Shown here piece after piece: positions 14,621 to 21,008 of a DNA stretch of 23,043 nucleotides. Origin of the DNA: a virus; the IMG/VR virus record IMGVR_UViG_3300021197_000884, positions 1 to 23,043 of that record; one strand, given 5' to 3'. Position 1 is the stretch's first letter. Each line of letters starts with the position of its first letter. The notes below the pieces were generated by a model, which saw only the letters and a program-made list of their open reading frames with translations, did no database searches and was not told the origin of the DNA. A program made the translations under genes and the position numbers.

Positions 14621-16042
14621 TCAGTCACCAACTGTAGTAGTTGAACCACCAGAGAGGATACCGTGGAGGTTATCAATACGGAAGATTCTGTAGTACTTGT
14701 TAGTACGACGAGCGCCCATATTGTTACTTGCGGCAGAAGTACCTCTAGCGAATGGATTCTCGGTCATACCGTACCGAGTCTTGAATCCAATCTTGGGCTG
14801 GAAGTTGTTTGCATCAACCGCACGAACCATCTGGAGTGGGACATATGGGCAGTAGAAGATACCAGCATCATACTGGCTCGTACCGCGATATCCAACACAG
14901 ACGTAGTTAGTGGTGGCGTATGGGTCAACATAAACCTTAATCTTACCGTTCAGTGTTCCGACAAAGGTGTTACCAGTGTCATCGACTTCAAGTCCAGCAA
15001 ATGCGGCACCAGCGTCGAGAATACCAGTCATTGAAAGAGCGGCTGCGACATCTGAAGAACAGATGACGATGTTACCCTTACCACGACGAGTGTCCTTGGC
15101 GATTTGGTTTGCTTCGCGTTCGATTTGGAATACCAAACCACGGAAGCGTTCTGCTGACCAACGACCATCGGAGTCACGCATAACGTCGTAGACACCTGCT
15201 TGCTGATATGAACCATCAACAGTGATACCAGCAGTTGGGTGGACGGAACCACCGTGACTGAGGGCAGTTGTGTTGTGGAGGTCAGTTTGGTCTGCACCAA
15301 GAACTGCTTGCTCGTAGATGTTACGAATAACTTCGCGGTTGATTTCAGCAAGAATCTCAGTGCTAAGAATATTAGCGAGTTCTGCTTCAGCATCAAGTCC
15401 GTGAACAGCCTTGAGGTCTTGTGCGAGTTCAACGGAGTACTCAGCCTTGAGGGCGCGAGTCTTCGCTTCAACTGCTACACGTTCGATGGAGAATGCCATC
15501 TGGTTTGGTGTTAAGTTTTCAGCATCAGTTGTTGTGTGTCCTGTACCAACATCGTAAGTACCGCTGAGTGGGTCGCCGGTTCCGAGATGGGCACCAGTAC
15601 CACCACCAGTTACACCAGTAGCGGCTGCTAAACCAAGGGCATTGTGACCAGTGATTGCTTCGTTGTAGAATGCTTCGTCTGCCTTGCCACCGTTGGCATC
15701 GACATACTTAGCACGCATTGCGAAGATAAGTCCAGTAGGACCAGTCATTGGTTGAACACCGCAGATGTCGTATGCCATTAGGTTAGGCATTGAACGACGA
15801 ACGAGTGAAATCATAACAGGGTCGAAACCTTGTACGTCACCGTTTGAACCGATGTGTGCGCCCATACCATTGCCTACGGCGTTAGCGGGTACGGCTTCCA
15901 TTAGTGCCTGCTCTTCGTTCTCTAGTAGGATAGTTGTTACATTACGCTTGTAACTATCGCTAATCGAGGGAAGTTCAGGATGCTCAAGAACTGGCTGCCA
16001 CTTCTTTTGAAGTTGTTCAGCGAGTAGTGCTTTATCTTCCAT
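14621..16042 (-). CDS. 23: Major capsid protein gp23
   Basis: 473 residues (T4 gp23 is 521). Forms the hexamers of the head with an HK97-type fold. Hallmarks are LVRRSMPNL (79-87), YDICGVQPMTGPTG (90-103) and IFAMRAKY (105-112), which match T4 gp23 closely, and in the C-terminal half a capsid-typical run from VYVDPYATTNYVCVGYRG to FYCPYVPLQMVRA. A prohead protease site of the L-x-E|A type is visible at LME|A (cleavage after E49), which would remove the N-terminal 49 residues, comparable to the T4 65-residue delta piece. AAGGAG lies 8 bases before the ATG. It has its own likely late promoter and a strong terminator, fitting the most highly expressed late gene. Confidence 0.98.
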   Translation of the reverse strand: MEDKALLAEQLQKKWQPVLEHPELPSISDSYKRNVTTILLENEEQALMEAVPANAVGNGMGAHIGSNGDVQGFDPVMISLVRRSMPNLMAYDICGVQPMTGPTGLIFAMRAKYVDANGGKADEAFYNEAITGHNALGLAAATGVTGGGTGAHLGTGDPLSGTYDVGTGHTTTDAENLTPNQMAFSIERVAVEAKTRALKAEYSVELAQDLKAVHGLDAEAELANILSTEILAEINREVIRNIYEQAVLGADQTDLHNTTALSHGGSVHPTAGITVDGSYQQAGVYDVMRDSDGRWSAERFRGLVFQIEREANQIAKDTRRGKGNIVICSSDVAAALSMTGILDAGAAFAGLEVDDTGNTFVGTLNGKIKVYVDPYATTNYVCVGYRGTSQYDAGIFYCPYVPLQMVRAVDANNFQPKIGFKTRYGMTENPFARGTSAASNNMGARRTNKYYRIFRIDNLHGILSGGSTTTVGD

Positions 16043-16074
16043 TGTCTTTTCTCCTTGGGAAATTTAAATTTAAA

Positions 16075-16091
16075 TTACTTATACTAAGTAA
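16075..16091 (-). promoter_or_regulatory. Likely late promoter of gp23 inside an inverted repeat
   Basis: The minus strand has TATAAGTA (16083-16076), one base from TATAAATA, 33 bases before the gp23 ATG. It lies within a perfect 7-base inverted repeat TTACTTA/TAAGTAA with a 3-base centre. T4 gene 23 also has its own strong late promoter. A 16-base AT palindrome (16061-16076) lies between it and the ribosome binding site. Confidence 0.5.
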
Positions 16092-16109
16092 AGTTTTGGG
16101 TTAATTGAA

Positions 16110-17138
16110 TTACGCTTCTTTTCCGTTTCGTGGAACAGCGGCGTTACGGCTAATGGATTTAACATAACTGTTAATCATTCCACCATAAACGGGGGCTTCT
16201 TCTGCAAGAGTGTTCTCTTCCGAGTCTTCTACAGTATCGTTAACTGGAGCGTTAAAGTAACTCTCCTTAAGAAGTCCTAGTTTTTCTGTGTACTGTTCAG
16301 TGCTATCAAACTCAAGTCCTTCTGCGAGGCTACCAAGTTTAGCAGTGTCAGTATCGGTAAGGTCGCGGGTCATTTCAGCGAAAACCTTAACACATTCGAG
16401 GTCAGCATTGTTCTTGGTAAGAGCAACATTGGCTTCGAGTTGTTCGTTAAGTTTGGTTTCGAGACTTTCAACCTTTGTGTTTGCTTCTGCAAGTGCGTCG
16501 AAACTATCTTCGGGAACTTCGATGTTGTGACTTTCGAAGAGAGTCTTCAGGTCAGTAATGAACGACTCAGAAATTTCATTCTTAAGTCCGTGTTCAATTG
16601 CAATCTGATTCTCTTCCATCCACTCCTTGATGACGTAGTTTAGATAGTCATCAAGTTTTTCGGATAGTTCAGTTGAGATGCGTTCGGTTTCTTCTGCGAG
16701 AGCAACGTCGAATGACTCTTGAATCTCTGTACGAAGAATTTCTTCACGTTCGCTGAGAGCGACAGTAAAGATAGTTGTTGCCTTAGTGCGGAAGTCTTCT
16801 GAAAGGTCTTCACCACCAAAGAGAGCATCCATATGTTCTGCGGTTGCTTTAGCGGAAGAAGCCTTCATTGCGATGGTTTTCGCATTCTTTGTGGCTTCTC
16901 CTTCGCCAACTTCTGGTTCAATGACCTTTGCTCCCTTATCACTTTCAGCATCTTGGTAGATATCGTTATCTTCGATGCTGTCGGTGTTAACGGATGGTGA
17001 TGCTGTTGGCTTCTCGCCTTCAGCGTCAACATTGACTTCGCCCTTTTTCTTGGGCTTTACTTCTGCTTGAGTTTCATCAAGAGTTGCTTCACTCTCAATG
17101 ATGTTCTTTGCTACTTCTATGATGTCTTTGTCGGACAT
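16110..17138 (-). CDS. 22: Prohead core scaffold protein gp22
   Basis: 342 residues (T4 gp22 is 269), acidic and mostly helical. It is the main scaffold of the prohead core, later cut to small peptides by gp21. The family signature YLNYVIKEWMEEN (165-177) is present, flanked by long helices (about 115-260). The N-terminal 100 residues are low-complexity, acidic and Pro/Thr/Ser rich, and account for most of the extra length. Candidate gp21 sites of the L-x-E|A type are visible, for example LAE|A at 216-219 and another in TLAEEAPV near the C-terminus. AAAGGAG lies ahead of the ATG. Confidence 0.93.
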   Translation of the reverse strand: MSDKDIIEVAKNIIESEATLDETQAEVKPKKKGEVNVDAEGEKPTASPSVNTDSIEDNDIYQDAESDKGAKVIEPEVGEGEATKNAKTIAMKASSAKATAEHMDALFGGEDLSEDFRTKATTIFTVALSEREEILRTEIQESFDVALAEETERISTELSEKLDDYLNYVIKEWMEENQIAIEHGLKNEISESFITDLKTLFESHNIEVPEDSFDALAEANTKVESLETKLNEQLEANVALTKNNADLECVKVFAEMTRDLTDTDTAKLGSLAEGLEFDSTEQYTEKLGLLKESYFNAPVNDTVEDSEENTLAEEAPVYGGMINSYVKSISRNAAVPRNGKEA

Positions 17139-17172
17139 AGGAAATCTCCTTTGACTGTTTAAAATGCTACTA

Positions 17173-17180
17173 TATGTATA
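17173..17180 (-). promoter_or_regulatory. Possible late promoter of gp22
   Basis: TATACATA on the minus strand, one base from TATAAATA, ending 34 bases before the gp22 ATG. This is nearly the same distance as the gp23 octamer (33 bases). Confidence 0.4.
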
Positions 17181-17184
17181 TTTT

Positions 17185-17838
17185 TCAAAAATTAGACAAG
17201 AAATGTTTGAATACGATTAATTTGGCTTCTTCTACTTGTTTTCTATCTTTGGCTGATAGTATATACTCTTTATACTCTTCAATTACTCTGGGTTGAAGAA
17301 TGCCATTTTCCCATACCCATTCCTTACCTTCCATAACGCCATTCACAAAGGCATCTGGTGCAGAAGGGTCTGCAACGATGTCAACAGCAGCCAACATAAA
17401 GTCCTCTTGGACTTCATTGACACCATCATCGTTCTTCTTAAGAGAACCCATACCGCGTGAGGAAACACCGAGTTGTGCGCCTTCGTCGATAAGGTTTTTT
17501 ACAATATTCCCGTAGGGAGTATCTAAAATCTTTGCTTTACCAATGATATTGTCACCGTCTTCTTTGAGTTCGGTGATAATATGTGAAACTCTTTCGAGGT
17601 TAAGAGTTGGTCCTTCGGGGTGACCAAGTTCACCCATTGCTCTTTTGCTTTCAACTAGTTCTTTTGTATAACGAGAAACTTCCTTCATAAGAGTATCTTT
17701 AGGATACATTCTGCCGTTTCGGTTCTTCTGCTCTGATTGCATAAAGATACCTTCAATGAAGTGGTTCTTGGTTCCCTTTTCTTCATTTTCTTCAATGATG
17801 TATTTTACATCTTCGGTTGTTTCTGTTATGAGTCTCAT
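17185..17838 (-). CDS. 21: Prohead maturation protease gp21
   Basis: 217 residues (T4 gp21 is 212). This serine protease of the herpesvirus-assemblin-like type sits in the prohead core and cuts scaffold, internal and capsid proteins after L/I-x-E. The expected catalytic His lies in MGELGHPEGP (H73), and the nucleophile Ser in GVSSRGMG (S126 or S127, the S-S-R-G motif). DIVADPSAPDAF (153-164) is also typical of the family. The N-terminal NRNGRMYP (39-46) is a well-conserved substrate-groove segment. The start lies one base after the stop of the gp67-like gene, with GAGG before it. Confidence 0.96.
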   Translation of the reverse strand: MRLITETTEDVKYIIEENEEKGTKNHFIEGIFMQSEQKNRNGRMYPKDTLMKEVSRYTKELVESKRAMGELGHPEGPTLNLERVSHIITELKEDGDNIIGKAKILDTPYGNIVKNLIDEGAQLGVSSRGMGSLKKNDDGVNEVQEDFMLAAVDIVADPSAPDAFVNGVMEGKEWVWENGILQPRVIEEYKEYILSAKDRKQVEEAKLIVFKHFLSNF

Positions 17839-17839
17839 T

Positions 17840-18142
17840 TCATTCCTCGCTAGTTGTTGGTTCTGTTGTTTCGAAATCGACTACATCAAGGGTAGTAGGA
17901 GCATCTATTACATCTGCGAACGGGTCAATACCACTTTCAATTGAGGGCATTGGCTCTTCACCATTTGCTCGTTCTGGCTTTCCAATACTCTTTGCAATCT
18001 CTACTTTTTTGTCTACCATTGCTTCGGCAGATTTTTTGTAAAGAGTATCTTTGATACCGTCTCTTGCGGCGTCCAGATTCTTCGACGCAATGTTGTCGAT
18101 AACATCTTTGGTTGTGATTGGTTTGTCTTCACTATATGGCAT
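17840..18142 (-). CDS. 67: Prohead core protein, gp67-like
   Basis: 100 residues (T4 gp67 is 80). The segment IDNIASKNLDAAR (15-27) through AEAMVDKKVEIAKSIG (39-54) follows the T4 gp67 pattern (I-x-x-I-K-S-N-D-L-x-A-A-R ... K-x-x-I-A-R), and the C-terminal 40 residues are acidic as in T4. In T4 this small core protein is needed for correct prohead assembly and is cut by gp21. It lies directly before gene 21 as in T4-type maps. AAAGGA sits before the ATG, and an exact late octamer lies 57 bases upstream. Confidence 0.75.
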   Translation of the reverse strand: MPYSEDKPITTKDVIDNIASKNLDAARDGIKDTLYKKSAEAMVDKKVEIAKSIGKPERANGEEPMPSIESGIDPFADVIDAPTTLDVVDFETTEPTTSEE

Positions 18143-18143
18143 A

Positions 18144-18851
18144 TTAAAATCCTTTGGTTTGTTCTTCTACGAATTTCATAACCTTGTTATGATTTTCTTT
18201 ATTTATAATAAACGCCTCTCTGAACTTGCTTTTATTCGACATATCTAAGTGGTCGTAAACAAGTTTAACATTCTGAGCCGTTTTCTCATCAATATCAACT
18301 TTCGTTCCGTCGAGTAGTTTGTCAACAAACAAATCTAAATCGAATGACTCCTTGTATACCTTCTTAAGCATACTCCAGAGCCAGTGTTTATCATCTTCGA
18401 GTTCGTCATCCATACCAAATTCATCTGCAACTGCAAAAGCAGCCTCTGTACTATTGTCGAACTTTCTTTTATTCTTGTTGACCCACTTTTGAACTTCTGA
18501 TTTATTATGAATATTTGCTTCAGAAAGAAAAGCCTCAAAGTTACTATCAACGCTTTCCATTGTAGAACTTTTCTTAGCGTATCGGCGTGCTTCTCTTTTT
18601 GCAATTCTAGGACCAGGAAAAACTTCCCATCGCTTATCGTCAACATAGACGACAACAGGTTTTGTTGCACCAAGTCCAAGAGACTTGATTACAATGTTCT
18701 TTCCGTTAACTTCAAAGGAATCAATAAAAATTTCCTTCTCTAGTCTTGGGTCAAGAGCAATTTCTGGAGAGTCAACACTTGCTTCTTTTTCTGCGGGTGC
18801 TGGTGCTTTCTCTTCTGCTTCATTGATAAAATCTTTGAAGTTCCTAGCCAT
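18144..18851 (-). CDS. Putative capsid-interior protein with T4-type targeting motifs
   Basis: 235 residues from ATG 18851 (TGATG overlap with the portal stop; GAGGAG 8 bases upstream). A TTG at 18854 would add one residue. Function is not established. The N-terminus NFKDFINE|A (residues 4-12) closely resembles the capsid-targeting sequence of T4 internal proteins (YQEFIAE|A), which is cut by gp21. A second copy, NFEAFLSE|A (104-112), lies mid-protein. Between them is a beta-rich domain (about 38-85: EIFIDSFEVNGKNIVIKSL, VVVYVDDKRWEVFPG); after the second motif the protein is helical and charged (113-235). In T4 this place holds core genes 67 and 68. I infer a core or internal protein processed into two parts. 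Confidence 0.85.
   Translation of the reverse strand: MARNFKDFINEAEEKAPAPAEKEASVDSPEIALDPRLEKEIFIDSFEVNGKNIVIKSLGLGATKPVVVYVDDKRWEVFPGPRIAKREARRYAKKSSTMESVDSNFEAFLSEANIHNKSEVQKWVNKNKRKFDNSTEAAFAVADEFGMDDELEDDKHWLWSMLKKVYKESFDLDLFVDKLLDGTKVDIDEKTAQNVKLVYDHLDMSNKSKFREAFIINKENHNKVMKFVEEQTKGF
18200..18207 (-). promoter_or_regulatory. Exact T4-type late promoter octamer before gp67-like gene
   Basis: TATAAATA on the minus strand, the T4 late consensus read by gp55-RNA polymerase. It lies inside the 3' end of the preceding gene, 57 bases before the gp67-like ATG. It is the only exact copy I found on the minus strand of the window. Confidence 0.55.
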
Positions 18852-20383
18852 CAATAGTACTCCTCTGTGCCTGTAGTGATGAGTCCCTTTTCTCTTTCGC
18901 TCTGAATCTCGTTGTCCATTTCCTTAATTTCTTCTTCGGATTGATGAAGAATATGTTTACGAATCCAGTCGATAGAATAATACTTACCGATGTGTTCGTT
19001 CATAGAGCCTAAGAGATTCATTCGTTCTGTGAGAATTTCGTTGTTCTTGAGTTCAGTGAAGTATGAATCTCTGGCAAAATCGAATTGAACATCGTCTTTA
19101 ATCTTTTGCCAGTCATCTTCGCTCATAATTCCTTTAAGAACCAGTTGTACTCTCATTGCTTGTAGGAACAAGTCGGAGAATTTTTGTCGCTGTTTCTCAA
19201 TGAATTTGAAGAACTTAAGTTCATCACGATTGATTTCCGAAGAGCGACCCATATTGAATCCGTTGTCAGATTCAAGTCGGCTAATTGGAACATTCAATGC
19301 ACGATACAGTTTCTTCTTGAAGTATTCGACATCTTCCATCTCTCCGAGGTTTTCACCACCAGATAGGGTATCGATTTCTGTACCACGACCGCCTTCACGA
19401 CGAGGTAACCAGAAGTCTTCAAGCATAGACATATGTTTTTTGTCATCACGAATCTCACCAGTGTTTACATCGTAAACTAGTTTATTTCGGTATCGATTCA
19501 TAATGTCACGGAGATATTGTTCTGCCTTGTTCTTCGGCAAAGAACCAACATCGATGTAGAAGATGCGGCGCTCGGGGGCGCGAGAGATTCTATAAATCAC
19601 CACCGCATCTTCTATCATTCGAAGTTGGTTGAGTGGTTTAATAACCTTATGGAGATTTCCATATACTCGTCTTTTGTCTACATCAAACATTCCAGAGTGA
19701 ACATAAATGATAGAGTCAGGATGAATCTTAATCCCCTCCTGTGCCCCATCTGCAAATCCAAGTCTGTCATCTCTTTCTTGTTCAGTATATACAAAGAATT
19801 CTCGTACATCTGTAATAACTTTGATGCCTTCGTCATTTGTTTCTTTATCAATTTTTCGAATCTTGCGAATTGAAGTAGAATCAATAGGACGAAGTTCTTT
19901 AATTCCTTGCTTCTCTTTCTTATCATCGATTACGATATGGTAATATGCTTTACCATCAATGTACCACTTACGGAACATTTCGTATCCTCGAACATTAAAG
20001 TGTAGAAGTTTTAGAATGTGTCCAAACTCGTCTTGCATTTTGACCTTGACGGAATCTGGCAAATCAACGTGTTCCAAATCCATCTCTACCGTTTTCTTAA
20101 TATCGTCTTGAACAATTGCTTCATTTACGATATCATCAATAGCGGCATCTACTTCAGCGTGAAGAGACATCTCTCTGTATTTCTTAATAAGTTCAATGTC
20201 GTTCTTAATGTTTCCATCAAAATCGACGTACTGACCAAAGAAATTACCAGATTCAATAGTAGTAGCACCATCATCAAAATCAGGTGGGACAAAAGAAACA
20301 GGGCGCCGGATAGTTGATTCAAGACCAACTTTACCCGCGTCTTTCTTTCTCCCAATAGTAAATCCAAAAAAGTCAACTGGCAT
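18851..20383 (-). CDS. 20: Portal vertex protein gp20
   Basis: 510 residues (T4 gp20 is 524). It forms the dodecameric DNA entry ring that also starts prohead assembly. Strong family signatures are AEVDAAIDDIVNEAIV (76-91), WYIDGKAYYHI (140-150), LRPIDSTSIRKIRKI (164-178) and ISRAPERRIFYIDVGSLPK (266-284) followed by KAEQYL. The run DDKKHMSMLEDFWLPRREGGRGTEIDTLSGG is the classic gp20 crown/stem segment used in environmental surveys of T4-like phages. AAGGAT precedes the ATG. The stop shares a base with the start of the next gene. Confidence 0.98.
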   Translation of the reverse strand: MPVDFFGFTIGRKKDAGKVGLESTIRRPVSFVPPDFDDGATTIESGNFFGQYVDFDGNIKNDIELIKKYREMSLHAEVDAAIDDIVNEAIVQDDIKKTVEMDLEHVDLPDSVKVKMQDEFGHILKLLHFNVRGYEMFRKWYIDGKAYYHIVIDDKKEKQGIKELRPIDSTSIRKIRKIDKETNDEGIKVITDVREFFVYTEQERDDRLGFADGAQEGIKIHPDSIIYVHSGMFDVDKRRVYGNLHKVIKPLNQLRMIEDAVVIYRISRAPERRIFYIDVGSLPKNKAEQYLRDIMNRYRNKLVYDVNTGEIRDDKKHMSMLEDFWLPRREGGRGTEIDTLSGGENLGEMEDVEYFKKKLYRALNVPISRLESDNGFNMGRSSEINRDELKFFKFIEKQRQKFSDLFLQAMRVQLVLKGIMSEDDWQKIKDDVQFDFARDSYFTELKNNEILTERMNLLGSMNEHIGKYYSIDWIRKHILHQSEEEIKEMDNEIQSEREKGLITTGTEEYY

Positions 20384-20413
20384 AATATATCCTTTTACTA
20401 TTGTATGTTAGAC

Positions 20414-20935
20414 TCAACCGTCTGTTGCAGGCGAAGTCCACCACTGGTATGACATTGTTACTGGGAATTCAGCAAGATTGTCGTTATTATCAAAAGCGAC
20501 TTCGATTGCACCTACGGTCTTAGGCCAACATCCGACGAAGTTATAAGTTCTCTTACGATTTCCTTCTCTGTCTAACCAGTGAATTTTCCAGTCTTGAAAG
20601 AGAGGAGTGTTGATACTTCCAATTTCAGAAACATTATCGAAGTGATGTTGGAATGTTTGGTTCCACTGTTCGAACTTGTCTCTGAGATTATGGTCTGCAT
20701 CTTCGAGGATGGTTAGTTCCCAATCGCCGAATGTTCTATCGCCTGGCATCTTAAACTGACGGCCACGCCAAGGAACGACGATTTCACCAATCTCTGAAGC
20801 AGGGATTGATGCTGACTTACACATAAACTTTAGTAGACCGTCATCGCCGTTGTTGCCGATAGCGCCTTCTACTTCAAAGAGGTTTCCTCTTGCTCCACCA
20901 TTTTGAAGTGCTTGTGATTTGAATTCGTTTAACAT
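20414..20935 (-). CDS. 19: Tail tube protein gp19
   Basis: 173 residues (T4 gp19 is 163). It builds the inner tube of the contractile tail through which DNA passes. Family pattern: NLFEVEGAIG (18-27), FMCKSASIPASEIGEIVVPW (37-56), the conserved FKMPGDRTFGDWELTILED (61-79), DKFEQW (86-91), then GCWPKTVGAIEVAFDNNDNLAEFPVTMSYQWW near the C-terminus. AAAGGAG lies 9 bases before the ATG. It stands between the sheath gene and the portal gene, the standard T4 order. Confidence 0.97.
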   Translation of the reverse strand: MLNEFKSQALQNGGARGNLFEVEGAIGNNGDDGLLKFMCKSASIPASEIGEIVVPWRGRQFKMPGDRTFGDWELTILEDADHNLRDKFEQWNQTFQHHFDNVSEIGSINTPLFQDWKIHWLDREGNRKRTYNFVGCWPKTVGAIEVAFDNNDNLAEFPVTMSYQWWTSPATDG

Positions 20936-20962
20936 CTGTGTTATCTCCTTTAGTAGTATTTA

Positions 20963-20988
20963 GGTGGGGCGAGCGAACCCACCCCACC
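20963..20988 (-). terminator. Hairpin between gp18 and gp19
   Basis: On the minus strand an 11-pair stem, including two G-U pairs, closes a TTCG loop (20988-20978 with 20973-20963). The G-U pairs become mismatches on the plus strand, so the structure belongs to the minus-strand transcript. There is no T-run after it, so it may attenuate or protect the gp18/gp19 message rather than end it outright. Confidence 0.6.
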
Positions 20989-21008
20989 AAATACCAAGAT
21001 TTCTTTAA

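Noticed and set aside
15028-15471. Minus-strand open frame inside gp23
   Set aside because: It is an out-of-frame reading of the capsid gene (Ser/Thr/Leu rich, no motif); gp23 itself is certain. The same applies to other minus-strand frames nested in known genes.
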